A stretch of 64,000 nucleotides of DNA from Cristatella mucedo. Its lineage: Eukaryota > Bryozoa > Phylactolaemata > Cristatellidae. Location of the stretch: NCBI GenBank assembly GCA_009760855.2, contig WPIO01000034.1:1877001-1941000 (forward strand). Reading direction: 5' to 3'. This document shows positions 35,147 through 48,499 of the stretch, one piece after another. Each line of letters starts with the position of its first letter. The stretch's first letter is position 1. A program made the translations under genes and the position numbers. The notes below the pieces were generated by a model. The model was not told where the DNA came from. It worked only from the letters and a program-made list of their open reading frames with translations, and ran no database searches.

Positions 35147-36023
35147 GTGATTTCAAATTCAACGCCCAGTGGAAGCTGCAAAGACCGCACTCCACGGGAT
35201 CAAACTCCACAGGATACAAGCAAGCTTGATGAAGACAAAAACGGTCCCTCTTCAGCAAAGCATCAGCATGAACGCATGTCATTTGCTGGAGATGGGGCCA
35301 AAGGTAAGAAACCAATGTGGCTGTATGCTCAGCTACCCGAGTATGCAAGATTGACCTTATTTGCGCTTTGCCGGCATGCGGCAAATGAGCCTTGCGTCCG
35401 ATGGCTCGTTGGCAGCTAACAACAGTTGCCGAAGTTATTAGGCAGTTTAGCGGAGCGGGGCGGGGTGGGCTGGCAAGAGAAACTGTGTAGCCTTAACTCA
35501 CGAAGCCCTAATAGTATATCTTTTTTTTGTTGAGTCGCCATAAGTTAAGTCTCCTCTTTCGATTGCGTCTCTGAGATCAGCCATGTGACTAGATTCGATT
35601 GCACGTCAGACATCAGCCAAATTACTACAACTACTGCTTTAGGACGCTTTAAAAGTTACATCCGGTCTCATTTGCGGCTACTGCTCAAGGATGAATGCGG
35701 CAAATATCTGTAATTTACCCAACACTCCTATGAGGGTGGAATGTAGAAATAAAACGTTGTAAATATTCGTTTCACCAAGGAGCGCTAGCGCGCATCGGAG
35801 CTTCGTTTTGAAATTTCGCATTGATTTAATGAATGCCGATCGCTTCCAACAGATGCTCTGGGAAAGATTCCAAGCTTAGAACGCGTTGCAGGAGACCAGT
35901 TGACTGGAAGTAGTGATGCTCAAGTTGCAGCAGTTAAACATGACGCTTGCACGATGACTAAGTGGAGTGGTCTGGTGCTAGAACACGTTCTCGAGCAAGC
36001 TATGGACCTGCTTAAGAAACTAT
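35147..36023 (+). CDS. Two predicted exons of a plus-strand gene, function unknown
   Basis: Exon 35,147-35,303 follows 'gaagttttctcag' and precedes GTAAGA (phase 0 in, 1 out). It encodes a hydrophilic segment with SKLDEDKNGPSSAKHQHERM. Exon 35,853-36,023 follows 'cgcttccaacag' and precedes GTAAGC (phase 1 in, 2 out), giving DALGKIPSLERVAGDQLTG and later VLEHVLEQAMDLLKKL, an amphipathic helix. The two join in phase. They could be later exons of the CEP164-like gene, whose exon 5 ends in phase 0. No domain is recognised. Confidence 0.35.
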
Positions 36024-36056
36024 GGTAAGCAAATAACTGAAAACCTATTTAATCTA

Positions 36057-36150
36057 TATCAACAATAATAATAATACACTTGATAAAGCGCCCTCGGAGA
36101 ATTCAATCTCTCTCTCTCTCTCTCTAGGCGCTTTGCATATGCTGTGAAAA
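36057..36150 (-). mobile_element. L2 3' tail fragment with (CT)n expansion
   Basis: (TAA)n, 'cacttgataaagcgccctcggagaattcaatctct', then an expanded ct run, then 'aggcgctttgcatatgctgtg'. The CT run is the L2 hairpin loop grown into a microsatellite. Confidence 0.85.
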
Positions 36151-36429
36151 TACTGCAACAAGTGGTGAGTCATCATGAAAGAAAAAATCCCTTTGGCTTA
36201 AATAGTAATATAAATTCTAATTGTTTTCTGGCTGCGCGGCGATTGGCTAGAGTCCTTAAAGAATAGACTGCAAATTAATTAAAGATTTGTGTCAAAAGAC
36301 CTCGCTGACTAGAAAGTTTGTATCTTCGGAGGCTGCTGATCTTGCGGCTTCCACTGGAATTCAGCAGAGAGTGTCAGCTACGTGCTCAATACGTTAATGC
36401 TTGGGGTTTATTATCACGGGGTTTATTTA

Positions 36430-36461
36430 TTATTTTTATTATATATATATATATATATATG
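36430..36461 (+). repeat. (AT)n microsatellite
   Basis: About ten at dinucleotides inside a T-rich stretch. Confidence 0.9.
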
Positions 36462-37019
36462 TTAGCATTATTATTTATCATGGGGTTGATTCCACTTAGT
36501 TTTCGGCTCGGGATAAAAGCTGCAGAGGTGCAGATAGAATAGAAAGTACAAAACTTGTTCTCTGAGAAACCAGGAGCACGTTGTAAATTGTATTACTGCA
36601 GCCTAAAGATCGCATGGCCTCTGCTGGGAGTTCTTAATTGATACTGTATGCGATTCTCCAAAGCCAAGCACTTGATCCAAATATCAAGGCTTGTATGCAT
36701 AAAGTGGTTTCTGAGTTCGCAGCAAGAACAGTATACTTTTATATTTCTAAGCTCATTCGGGATAGACCCATTCCAGATATAGGCACATATTTGGTGCGAA
36801 CTAAAGTTCGCATCGCAAATACTTTCCCCATTAAAGCCCACTCCGGATTTTAGTGCATAACTTTGGAAGCGTACACTTACATGGATTGCATACTTATATC
36901 GATGATATCGATTACATCAATTGAATACTCTGCCCATGTTCGTGTGTTGATTTGTATATTCTTTAGTTTTAACAGCATCTGGTTACGACTGCCTCACCAA
37001 CTCATCGCCGGAAGCGGCA

Positions 37020-37200
37020 TTGAGTAAAGTCCTTGAGGTTTTTCATTTAGCTGGTTTAACCGCCTCATGTGTATAGCGACAAAAAAGCCTTATCAGATAT
37101 CGCCAATTCTTGCAGTTGGCAATAAAGGATCTCCCAACTGCCGGATTCAAACCCGCCACCTCGGTCGAGAAGAGCGAGCACCTTATTTCATGGGCAATCA
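37020..37200 (-). mobile_element. tRNA-derived SINE, reverse orientation
   Basis: The complement reads 'gaggtggcgggtttgaatccgg' (B box) and then the family body: 'ttgccaactgcaagaattgg', 'ttttttgtcgctatacacatgaggcgg', 'ttaaaccagcta'. The same body follows the B box at 47,765 and 48,625. Confidence 0.65.
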
Positions 37201-38602
37201 CGGCCCAGTGTTATGCTCAGCGTACCAGTTGCATGCAAGTTGTATTTTCACATGCAATTCACACAATTATTTAAATGCAAGCAAGAGCTCGTGCACTGCG
37301 ATTAGTTCATTAAGCTACCTTGCCGATTTCATAATTGGCACCTCGTTTTCCCATTTGGCACTTCGCTCGTGACGCAAGCACACTCTTCATGAAACACGCA
37401 CTGCTTCCACATTATTATGGTGGTGCTCATTCAAGGACTTTACTTTAAAAGCAACGACTGCCTTGCTGTGATAAAAGGATGTCAGTTAGTTAGTGCACGC
37501 ACACTTGCATGAGCTGCTGTAGTAGTTTCAGCTCTCTCGCGCCCTAACATGTTCGTGTGCCCTCAAATCCCATGATCTTACGTCTCCTCTTTACTCAACC
37601 ATCCTTACTACTTGAAGATCACTGTAAAAATGAAAGTGCAATCACTCATTTATTTTTTCGCTTCAAAATCGCTTGTGGCCCATACTTACATTCTGCATGC
37701 ATTAACCTTGAATCCAACTCCAAATGTTCGCTAAATGGTTTCGCTTTCTCATCGGGCCAATTAAAAGGCATACATGCAATGCAAGAAGAAGCTCGCCTTC
37801 ACTTTCATAGCTGGTGTTTAACCGCCACTGTGCTTTCCACTTTTTCTTAGTTCCTTCTGTGTTGCTTGACGTCTGGATTCTCCTATTAAAAACCAATTCA
37901 GAAAGGCGCCTGGTGCGTGTGAACAAATGTAAACTTTACCGGATAAAAGCGATGCAATCGCCACAACGAGTAGACCCCCACCCCTGCACATACGTCGTTC
38001 CCATTCAATGGAATTTTACCAGAGATTGTGAACGTGCGCATGAATGCATCCCCGCTGGGAATTCACCAATAATCTTCCGGAGCTGGGTTAGCAGTATATC
38101 TGCAGTCATGACACTCGCGGCGCTGGCCCTTCGTCGAAAAATGTTGAATGGTTGATTCCGCCAAGAACAAACTAATAGCGATATCAACGCGACAGAATAG
38201 CACTTCAAGAGTTTTGACGTGGAAATTTATTGGATGAGCCGTCGTGATTTGAATTTTCCGAAAGCTACTATTATTATAATTTGGGGGATGTCTCCAAATA
38301 ATACTCGTGCGCGCATTTTTGACTTTTTTTGAGATGCCACTCTAGCTTTCCAAACACTTCCAAACTGATGTTAACACTAGCATGTAGCCCGTCATTTTGG
38401 ACGGGAAAACGTTTGACAGGTGAGTTCGACAGGTGCTTCAACTTTTTCCTCAGTCACGGACGACCAAGGTGGTGCTAATGCGACTGACGAGCGGCTCCTG
38501 CTGATCGAGTTCCTCATTCTGCTGCTGCTGCTGCTCCCTCGGTCTCTCCGACACGTAGTTTCTGCCAAGAACGTTGTTTCCTGTCAGCTTCTCATCTTTC
38601 AG

Positions 38603-38741
38603 GATATTTATTTATCATGCATGATATTACTCACCATTCATATGCATTTTCCTTAGCAGCAAATTTAAAGCACCTAGAGAGAGATTGAGTTCTCTGAGGG
38701 CGCTTTATCAAGTGCCTTATTATTATTATTATTATTATTGT
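38603..38741 (+). mobile_element. L2 3' end fragment
   Basis: 'tactcaccattcatatgcattttcc' through 'gagattgagttctctgagggcgctttatcaagtg' and (TTA)n matches the L2 3' untranslated region. Confidence 0.85.
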
Positions 38742-41700
38742 TTATTGGTAATCATTGAAAAAGTGTTGCGAATGCGAATCTAAAGTCAATCGATTAATTC
38801 CAAGCCGCATTGCGAAACTGGTCAACACGAAGCACCGAAGCTCAAATTTAAAACACGCTCTATATAAACATGGCCATTCGGTTCGGGAAGCGCTGAAAGT
38901 GCCGTAGGCACCGGAAACCCCTAAAAAGCTCGGAAGGCAGCAGAGGGGATCGCAGTCAGTGCAGAGCTTAACCTGCAGGACTGCCATGGCAACTCGATGC
39001 CAAAAACCTCTGAGAGCGTGGTCCTCTTGGCCTCTTATCATTTAAATTTCGTATTTCAACTATGAATGCACGTTCAAATTAGATACTATTTTCCTCCTTT
39101 CCCCACACCAGTTTTTTGCAAACATTATTGATGTACACTCATTGCATAACTATAAGTAAAGCAATGAGTAATGCAAATATGTCGTCAGGCTCGACCAGAC
39201 GAACCAACTAGCTAAGAAACTATGCACTGTGTAAGGGTGAATATCAGAGATTCCTGAGATTCAAAGGAACCGGTTTGGGCATATTTAAATTTATTAGAAG
39301 TTACTCAGCCTCACAAAGCTATCCCTGTCACGGCGATATGTTCAACTTTCTCAAGAATTTGTTCTAATCTCTTAGACACATTTGTCAGCATTCCTTAACT
39401 TGAATATTTCTGTAAGTTGCTGTCATAATTCCGTTCATCTCTCTCTATATTTAGTATTAAGTGTGCAGATTTGAATTAGCACATGTCTTAGTACACTCTA
39501 AACAATGTTGAGCTTAAAATTACTCCAGAGCTTAACGCGATTTATAGGAACCGGATAGAACCTACTGGCTAATGAAATTACTTGCAGCTTCTTAAGCCTC
39601 ACCAAGTATACCCCGCCTCCCGTATATTTTTATTAATTTTTCGAGGCATTTCTACTAATTTTCTGATGAATTCGTCACAGTTTTGTGAAACCATTTCAGT
39701 CACACAACGACTGAACCATGGAATCTTCCTATTTACGATCGCAGCATAGGCAAAACGAATCAATAGTGAAGATTGGTGACGTCAGCTCAAGACTTGGTTC
39801 CGCGAAGGCCATAGTTGGTAATAAAATTGAGTGAACAAATGAAATACTATCAATTAAACAAGCTATTTGGTAGCAATAGCTGGCAAATAACGGTACTTCC
39901 CGTCCTAAGGAATGAATTAAATCTTGCCTAGCTCACTCCTCAAGTGTCTGACAGATATTTTGACTATTGCTCTTACTTTGAAAATTTCGATATCCATATA
40001 AAGAAGAATTGACAAACCTGAGACTCGCTGTACACTTGATCTTCAACCTGAGAAAATCCATTTTTTCGTAATTCTAGAGTCCGACCATATTTGAAACTGC
40101 ATTAAACTGACGTAGCATCAGTAAACATCGCTTCCTTTTGCTAATTTCACGTCACATCAATAACCAGGTCCATCTAAAAATAGCGAAAACATTACTCAAA
40201 TTAACATGATGCTGTTTCGTACCGACTGATAACGCTCTTTTATTGTGAGAAAACTATTTTAATCTGTCCACGCGAAAGCCTTTAATTCTCACCTTTCATA
40301 TTGAAGAAGAAAAATTCATGCTCCTTGCAAGCCATGTCTGAGCTATGCCCAGGATGTAAATTAATAAAATGACTTTATGGCGAGGACGACCACTCCCATA
40401 CTAAAACACTGATAGGGAGTTTGTGTTTCTATGACCGCAAGAAAATTAACTCTCTAGTTGCAGGTCTTCACCTCTGTGAAAGAAAACGCTCAACGTTGGT
40501 CTTAAACTCTGCACCTACGTTTTTCTGTCATGAACTTGGCAACTCTTCTGAACTTCCCACTTCAGTTCGCTTTTCACCGACCTACACTGGTGAAGTATGC
40601 AGCGTATCTACTTCGAGGTCACTCACTTTTAGTTCTCCCCCCCCGTTCTCTCTCTCCGGTTTTTGTTGGCGAAATGGTTACTCCTCGCCCTACCCCTTAG
40701 TATCATCTGCTCCTCTAACACTAGTCATTTACATTTACAAGTGACCAACAGAAAAGCCTTTCAAGCTATGCCTTCAGCTCATAGCTCCTTAAGTCTACAA
40801 AACTCCGTCGATCAATCAAAATGACTGCATTACCTTCCCGAGTAGAAAAAATTAATTTAGAAATAATGATAAAGATTCCGGTATCTTCCGCACACTATTT
40901 TCACTGTCATATTTATTCTCAGCGTCATATTCATTTTCGTTAAGTGCTTGCAGATGATCAAATTATGAATAGCATAAGTTAGCAGCTGAGATTTTGATTG
41001 AGGCAAGGTGCTTCGAAAAGTGTTTACTTCTCTTGCAGCTCTATAAAAATATAAATTGCTATTGAAGAGCTAAGAAAGAATGGATAATTCAAACGCTGGC
41101 TTACTTCGTACTTCTAAGGCTCGTCGTTTGGCAGTTTGCCATTGATATCTATGCCCAGAGATCGGTCAATGACGTAGAATAGAAATCACTGCATTTTAAT
41201 AACAGCGATTACCTAAGCTGGGAACATGGATACTCAAAATCACTCCGTGATCAATCGCAATAAATATATTCGGCAGATCTAAAACAACTACTAAGTAGAC
41301 GTTACCTTTTACGAAAAAGTCTGTTTATATTAAATGTGAACGCATATGAAAATTTCCAGTATTGCCAATAACTAAACATTGTTTGGCTCCTTCAGCTTAA
41401 TGTGAATACATACATCCGAAGCGTTTGGTTTTCTAATGATATTTTCGGGTGCTAAAATCTCACAGCAACTTGTTAGTTAACTTGGACATGCAAGGACTCT
41501 CTTGAAGCGTCGATCCAATAGGCCCATGCTCTTTTAACTTATAAAGCTGATTGCAGAAAGGAATGCTCTCTTTTGCAGCACACTGCTGCAGCGGTGACCA
41601 CAACAGTCTTCCTCTGCTGCTACGTCCATGCTGCCCCCTTCTTCGACTGCCCTCCTGACCTATGCTATGCTATGCTCAGTTTCTCTTTGTTGCGTGAGAT

Positions 41701-42150
41701 GAATATGCTGGCTACAGCCCCGTCACCGAGAGCCGCTTAGTCCTTCAGCCCTTCAGCTACAGATAACTCTCTAGACTGACACCCACTCGGTCCTTGTAGC
41801 CCTGTGGCTTTTTGTAGTTACGGACGGAGATACATTACATTTTGCATTATGTTAGTCAATATACAATAGCACGCATGGCTGTCTGGTGGTCATAATTGCC
41901 GCCTGCTTTGCGAGGAGGCTGACTGAACTAAATCTGTGTAGATATGCAGGATGTGTGGGAACCTCGTCTTGCTCCGTATAACCGGTGCGTGCCCAGTTAG
42001 CGTCGCCGAAAGTCACACGGGATCCTAAGTAGCACATATATCTTAATATTTCTTACAGATAGTGTGCCACTTTGAGAGCCTGTGACAGCCCTTCACCCGG
42101 CCCGTCGTCGGGCTGGGTAGCGCGACCGAGCAGCAAGTCTGCTGCCTGCT
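38742..42150. other. 3.4 kb without a supported gene
   Basis: AT-rich DNA with only short frames. Nothing could be assigned. Confidence 0.4.
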
Positions 42151-42154
42151 AGCT

Positions 42155-42645
42155 CCAACACCAAACACTTCATTCTCCAAACCACGCCGGCCATGGCCAG
42201 TCTACGCACTCTAGACGGCTGCCGGCATCGAGGGGTCTCGCTCTTCCTCCCCGAAGCTCTGCACTCTTGCGGCAGCCCTTATAGTCCATGCGTGCGTCGC
42301 CTGGAACTCCCTCCCTCGCGACCTGCGTCAGAACGTCCCCTGACCTGACCACATTTAAAAGGAACTTAAAAACACACCTATTTAGGACAGCATTTAGTGG
42401 GTCCCTGTGATTCTTTCTTTATGTGCTTGTGCGTGCTGACACTGTACATGCTGCCACTAACCACATTTGCATGCTGACCCTGTGCATGTCACCCCTAACC
42501 GTATTATTCATTTTGTTTGTTTTTCAAGCATGATTTTACTCACCATTCAATTGTATTTCACTTTGCAGCAAATGTAAAGCGCCTAGAAAGAGATTGAGTT
42601 CTCTGAGGGCGCTTTATCAAGTGCATTATTATTATTATTATTGTT
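42155..42645 (+). mobile_element. L2 3' fragment, coding end plus 3' UTR
   Basis: 'tggaactccctccctcgcgacctgcgtcagaacg' encodes the WNSLP...LR region. It is followed by the full 3' UTR with 'catgctgaccctgtgcatgtca', the 3' hairpin and (ATT)n. Frameshifts are present. Confidence 0.9.
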
Positions 42646-43932
42646 CGTTCCGAACCCGCCCTCAGCTGGTGGCACTTAGTGAGAGATGGATGTCCACACA
42701 GATGCCGCCGATGCATGGATTTGGCCAGGACTGCCGAGTCATCTGCCGAGTCATCCTACGCCCTCCACAGCTCAAAAGTCTGCGGCTGCTTAGGCAGTCT
42801 GTGCCCTCATAAGGTCGCAACTCAGTGCTCGCAGGCTGCAGAGTCATGTTCCCTCACAGAGACTCAGAATATTTTCATTGCAGCAATAACTACAGATGAC
42901 TTGGTGGAAGACGTACCTGTTGATGCACACCCTAAATCGTTCATTTCTCTGCCCCTCAATTTAAGCTGTATTTTTGAATAGTCTCTCCTAAACACAAATA
43001 GGTCACCGAGTCGACTCTCTGCGAGCAACTTAAGCCAACTAGAATATTTGAAACAAACATATCGGTGATCGTATTTTGAGTATTGAAACTATCACTTGAA
43101 GCGGTTTCGGACTTACGTCTATGCCAAAAAATCAAAGCCGACTGAGCGACTTTGAGATTACTATTGTCTGGCAACAACGACAACCTGATCGATCTCACTG
43201 AATCAAAGTTAGCGAGCCGTAGCAGTCAGAAGCAATGCAAGCAGGTATGCTGACGAAAGTAGGACGCAATAGGTATCCATATTTCTCACTGATCAATAAC
43301 CTGTTCATGTTTTTTCTGGTTCTGTATGGCTCCAGAGTGCCGCATTACTCCAAGACAGCGGCACAAACTTAGCTAATTCAACAACGTCAAATCTCGTACA
43401 TTAAAATAATAAGCTACAGATCGTGCGGAGGCAGCCGGATCCTAATAATCCCAATTCTGGAACCTTCATATAATTTTTTGCGAGATCTATATTCTAGGTG
43501 GCCCTTATGAAAGCATTTCAGTAGTTAGGCGTCATTTAGACCAAACTCATTTACTGACTGTTATAAGCAGTTAACTTTTTGTAAATATTCCTACTGTACT
43601 CTAATAAATACATACTAGCCTCTTTAATTATATTCAATTTATTCAAGTAACTTCTGTTAAATACTAAACTTCACGTTGAGTAGCGTCTGCGAGAATTCTC
43701 AAATGAAATTGCTACATTTAGAATGCACAAACGGCCATGGTGAATTTGGCACTATTTCTCTCGAACTCGTAGCAAAGTGTTTCCCTTCAGTTTTTCACGA
43801 TTTGAAGCGTCGTGTAGCCTCATTCTCCGGCAGAGTGTTGTAAAGCACTCGAATAAAGATTTATTTCTCCTACAGTGCTATATCACCAACCTTTAATTTC
43901 TACTAATTAAAAATAGAAAGTCCACCCATCCC

Positions 43933-44002
43933 TCCGTCACGCCGCAAGATAGCGCACTTGCGTCGCGTGGAGAGATGGCGCAGCGTTGTCTTGCGTGACG
44001 GA
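43933..44002. repeat. Short imperfect inverted repeat
   Basis: tccgtcacgccgcaaga (43,933-43,949) pairs with tcttgcgtgacgga (43,989-44,002) around a GC-rich loop. No other copy in the window. Confidence 0.4.
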
Positions 44003-45694
44003 AATAAGAAGACTCAGCAAAGCAAATTCACAGGCAATGAGCTGCTTGTTATTCCTATTATTGTTAGTCGACCTAGCTGAAGTTACATACGTTGGGTGCA
44101 TTCTCCGTTGATAATTTCTCGAAACGACCTGGAAAGACTTGGCAAGTACTTGGGGCCTTCAATGACCAGAAAAAATGGTAACCCGCATCCGAGCCCTATC
44201 GCTCAAGACGGATAAAGATGAAAGATATATATGCCCAAAAACTCTTATAAAGGCGGAGTTAGGCCCACAGCTAATGAACATTTATAGTGCCAAATCTCAT
44301 CGAGTGCAATAAATACGTAATTTGGTCCCTAGCGGAGGTCAGCAGGCATTAGAACGGGCTCTTAGGAATAACGGCAGCCCATGTCACAGCCCCGCGGTAC
44401 AGGACGCGAGCCAAACGCTCTCTGCCGCCATTGACTATGCCACTGACCGCACGCTTCCGAAACGCCAAGTGTTGAAACATCACGTGATCAATCTATCAAG
44501 TGTTGAATGTGCCGCAAAGCGATTCACCTGTAGACAGGCAAAATATTTATGAGTGCTAATATTTGCACAACACGCGACACGCTCAATTATTTGAGAATTA
44601 TGCATTGTATGGTTAGTTAAATAACTAATAAATCGTTGCTATTCATGCTTTAGGTCGCTACTTGAAGTTGGAGGTAGAGGTGACACGCTGGAAACTGCTG
44701 CAGTCTTCGGCCCAGAGCATCATAGAAATGTAACTGCATTTATCGATGGCTTACAGTGTTGGAATCAGCTGAGGCTCAGCAATTAAAACCACAACAATCA
44801 ATTTCACATGGAAACTTGTAAAAAACTTCAACTCTCTGTGTGGCTCTAGAGCTAAATCAAAGCATTTCTTAAGCTAATACTCATCAACAGTCGCAGACGA
44901 TGGTGATCGCGCATGCAATGCACGTTTGAGACCTATTTGTTTAACGAAGCAAGGCTTTAAGTAGTTAAGCGTATCCTGCCGCTGCTAGATCTCATGCTGC
45001 TGTGCAGACTGTGTGCCTCTGGACAAGATCGATCATCCGGAGAGCGTGCTGTTCTTCCGGCCCCTGACCATACTGACAGCTGACGGCTCTGGTCTTCTCA
45101 TTATGTTGCCTGTACTTTAATCCTCACGCGATTTTACCAAGCACCTGTGCCTGCTACTCCAGTGCTGAATCTACTTTTAGAAAGGCGCTTTAGGTTGCGA
45201 ATGTTAAATAGCCTCATAAAAAGCATACCCGCGTACTATTTATTTCGTATGGGCGGCCTGGTCTCCTAGAATATGCATAGGGGATGGCTAAAATAGGTCA
45301 CAATTTATTTCAAGAAGTGGCCACCACAGAATAAAGCTTTGATAACGGAATAGGTCATTACTTAAACTACGTCAGGGTGTCTGGCTGGGCACGTAGGTAG
45401 TGGTATAGCTAGCAGTTGCGGCCTCCTTTGGAACTCGAACGGATCCTAGAATCTCAAGCAGCAGTTCTTGCCGGGAAACATGTCTCCTTCCAGGATGCTT
45501 GCTAGAACCTCTCTGACGGGGTGCATGTCAAGATTCCACGGAAGAGATATAGGTCCTACTGAGGGCTTTGTATTTTTCAAGGCAGCACGCTCCTATAGAT
45601 TTGCTTTTGGGCTTGTCTGAGAGAGAGATTATAATTCAGTTCCACCACAGAGCCTACTTTGATAATTTTGAATGATAGAGCTAGTACTAAACTT

Positions 45695-45770
45695 AATAAT
45701 AATAATAATACATTTGTAAAATCCTCTCATAGAACTTAATCTCTGTCTAGGTACTTTACATATGCTAGTA
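45695..45770 (-). mobile_element. L2 3' tail fragment
   Basis: (AAT)n then 'catagaacttaatctctgtctaggtactttacatatgc'. Confidence 0.75.
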
Positions 45771-45972
45771 GTTCTTTCAGGCAGCTATAGACGCATGTCC
45801 ATCTTATGAACACAGTTTGGAAATTATTTGTGCTCATTATTATTTGCCCATAGCTTTACACGTATGTTTTATGGCTTAATATGCCATATTAAACTCTAAT
45901 TACAAGATTCTAGATCTACTCCAAACAGTTCACATAAATTCTATGTATATAAAGTGAACCTCCTGATTATTT

Positions 45973-46090
45973 TTTAAAAGGCAAAGCACTATCATGAACC
46001 TTATAAACCTGGTGGTTAACTCGTAAAAGGCAAAGCACTGTCATGAACCTGGTAGTTAACTTTTAAAAGGCAAAGTGCTACCATGCATTT
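45973..46090 (+). repeat. Tandem repeat, three units of 30-48 bp
   Basis: 'aaaaggcaaagcactatcatgaacc' occurs three times with small changes, with 'ctggtggttaac' linking units. Confidence 0.75.
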
Positions 46091-46240
46091 TAAAAGAATC
46101 GCTCACTGAGCTCGTATCAGTCAGTCAGTTTATTTAGCAAGCCATGAGATTTTATGTCAGCCTTTAAATTTGAAAATCTTTGTTATTTTGATTCTGCGAT
46201 GCATCCATAATATGTGTCTTTCTATCAATTGTAACTGCAG

Positions 46241-46325
46241 ATTGAACGGAGCCTAAATGTTAGAGCTACAGATGAGCTTGAGAGCAAAATAGCAGTCGAA
46301 GTCGATCAGGAGCAATGGAAATCAG
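46241..46325 (+). CDS. Single predicted exon, coiled-coil-like
   Basis: After 'tcaattgtaactgcag' and before GTGAGG, open in phase 0 in, 1 out. It encodes ATDELESKIAVEVDQEQWKS, an acidic helix. Its outgoing phase (1) fits the exon at 51,526, mirroring the exon pair 30,055/31,582 of the CEP164-like gene, but the connection is inference. Confidence 0.3.
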
Positions 46326-46884
46326 GTGAGGCAGCTAGAAAATATAATGACCAAATTACTAAGCAACCATTCCAGAAATAGGACATTAACTAAGGCTCTA
46401 GTGTATTCCGTCGTGAAGCAGTGACAGAGCCAGGCAATGGGTGCCGGACATTAGTTTCCCTCGGAGCCGGGTGTGGGGGAAGACATAAACTAAAACCACC
46501 CAAGCTCCCTACGCCCACATACGACCGTCACAAATGACGAAATTATGTTCCCAGTCGATTAGAAAACACCGTATGTATGTCGACTAAATACTACGATTAT
46601 ATGCCATTATTTTTTCATTATTTGCAGGTTTTTCCCTATGCAAAAGCTTTAGCTCCATCCCTGTTTGAAAAGTGATTCCGCTTCCAAAGCATTGGTATAA
46701 TTTTTATTTTTCCTGGCAATTAGAGGTGCAACTAAAGCAGAAGCAAATAAAAATGTTTTCCTGAAGACGAATCGAGACAAGGCTGGATAACCACAGCATC
46801 TTTGCGTCCTTCTAGCTGAAAGCTTGGCCATGAAAGCTTCATCAGAAAGCTGGGCCATATCCGAATAGTGGCCGTGGCCAGGCG

Positions 46885-47499
46885 CTTACAGCATGCGAAA
46901 AACTCTGCAGCTAGGTTTTTATGTAGTGAGAGTCGTAGTTGCAGCATCTCACCACTTCTCGCCGACCTGCACTATTTCAGTCAAGCAACGCATTGACTTC
47001 AAGGCACTGTCACTCACTGTAAGGTCTCTTCATTCTCTACCTCCGGCCTACATATAAGATTTATTCCCCCACCAGGCTAAGCATCCTACCACTCACTTTT
47101 CGGAATCTAAACGTTTATCTATACCTCGTACGAACCTCAAATCCTACGGAGAGCCTCCTTTAATTGGCATGCTCTCAGAACCTGGAACTCGCTTTCGACT
47201 TGCGTCACGACTTCTCCCGACTTGACCACATTTAAAAAGAAACTAAAAACACATTTATTTATCGCAGCATTTAGCGGGTCAGTGTAATTTTTCATTTATG
47301 CGCTTATGCATGCTGACACTGTGCATGCTGCCACCGACCATTTTTGCATGCTGACTCTGTGCATGTCACCCCCTGACCTTGCCTTGACCTTGCTGTCATT
47401 GAACTTCAGCTTCAGCTTTGATTGAGCTTATTTTGCAGCAAGTGTAAAATGCGTAGAAAGAGATTGAGTTCTCTGAGGGTGTTGCATATAAAATAAGCT

Positions 47500-47525
<26 letters not shown>
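46885..47525 (+). mobile_element. L2 fragment with RT C-terminus and 3' UTR
   Basis: 'caccacttctcgccgacctgcactatttcagtcaag' encodes the HITPLLADLHWLPVKQ region with frameshifts. It runs through 'aacctggaactcgctttcg' to the 3' hairpin and (ATT)n. Confidence 0.9.
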
Positions 47526-47530
<5 letters not shown>

Positions 47531-47764
47531 TGGCCATGCCTTCCGAATGACTCTTGCGATTTGCTAGTCAAAAAATGTATTGTCACTCGTGCTTGGATAT
47601 CAGCCTGATGCTACTTGCCGAAATCCTAGTCACTCAATGGGCCTGGGCGAGATCTGTCTGTCTGAAAATCCAGTCACCATGTTTATTAGAAAATAATGCC
47701 TCTTCGGAAACACCGTAAACGTGTACGCTAAAGTCGAGCGCTTTTATTCCCCTTTTCAGCAACA

Positions 47765-47950
47765 TGGTGAGCCCTGATGGCACACTATACAAGGCGGTGG
47801 CTTCTCACTACCTCTGTCCCGAGGTCGTAAGATCGAATTCTGCAGTGGGCTATCCTTAATCGCCGCTACAAGCGGTAGCGATAGCCGTAGAGACTCTTCT
47901 GTCGCTAGAGAAAAGAGGCTGTTAAATCATCTAGTGTTTTCTAAGCACTA
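47765..47950 (+). mobile_element. tRNA-derived SINE
   Basis: B-box region 'ggtcgtaagatcgaattctgc', then body 'cgctacaagcggtagcgatagcc', 'ctgtcgctagagaaaagaggctgttaaatcatctag', matching the SINE at 48,625. Confidence 0.6.
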
Positions 47951-48179
47951 TCTAAGAAAATTATAGCGACAGTTCTACTGTGAAGGAGTGACTTGAAGCT
48001 GCCTTCCGCAGCACGACAAGACTCGGTTTCTCTAAGCCTGGTACCACCCCAGGAACCGAGGAAGCTCTCGGACCGCAGTACTGAGCCACAGGGCAACATG
48101 GAACCGAATTCTGAAAATAGAAATCTTTCATTTGGCCTACTTTGTGGTCCCTGGTTAGAACAACCAGACACGACACGGT

Positions 48180-48460
48180 TGCGTTTTAAATTTCGATTGG
48201 CAACTTGCTGTGACCAGTACAGGTGAGAGGTTGCCAATCTGAAGGCAACATCAAAATATTCAAACAAACTAACGAGACAGTTTTTCTGTAGCTGTCTTTT
48301 GCCAGATGGCTTGAGACATCTTTTGCCTCCCACACTGTAAAGACAGAAGTGGACAATAGATGCAGACGGGATGCCTCGACGAACGCTATTTTACAGCTGG
48401 TTCGGGTCCTGAGAGAGGAGTCAGAGGTGGCTGACATTGTAGATGGGAGTCGAAAGCAAT
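48180..48460 (-). mobile_element. Very old L2/CR1-type RT remnant
   Basis: The minus frame reads LRTRTSCKIAFVEASRLHLL, aligning with DKDTTSKLVHAFVTSRLDFC of the young L2. 'gaccagtacaggtgagag' (48,211) lies at about the spacing expected from the same element. The plus-strand frame here also looks coding but is the shadow of this remnant. Confidence 0.45.
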
Positions 48461-48499
48461 CTACGAGGCGATTCCTACCTCGTGAGAATACTCGTGGTA

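Noticed and set aside
39191-39234. Tiny exon candidate before GTAAGG
   Set aside because: 44 bp with a weak acceptor; too short to support.
44654-44731. Possible terminal exon (YLKLEVEVTRWKLLQ)
   Set aside because: Good acceptor but no partner exon, no polyadenylation signal and no homology.
48340-48481. Plus-strand exon candidate with good splice borders
   Set aside because: The opposite strand aligns with an old L2/CR1 reverse transcriptase (AFVEASRLHLL), so the plus frame is best explained as a shadow. It also shows how easily false exons look convincing here.
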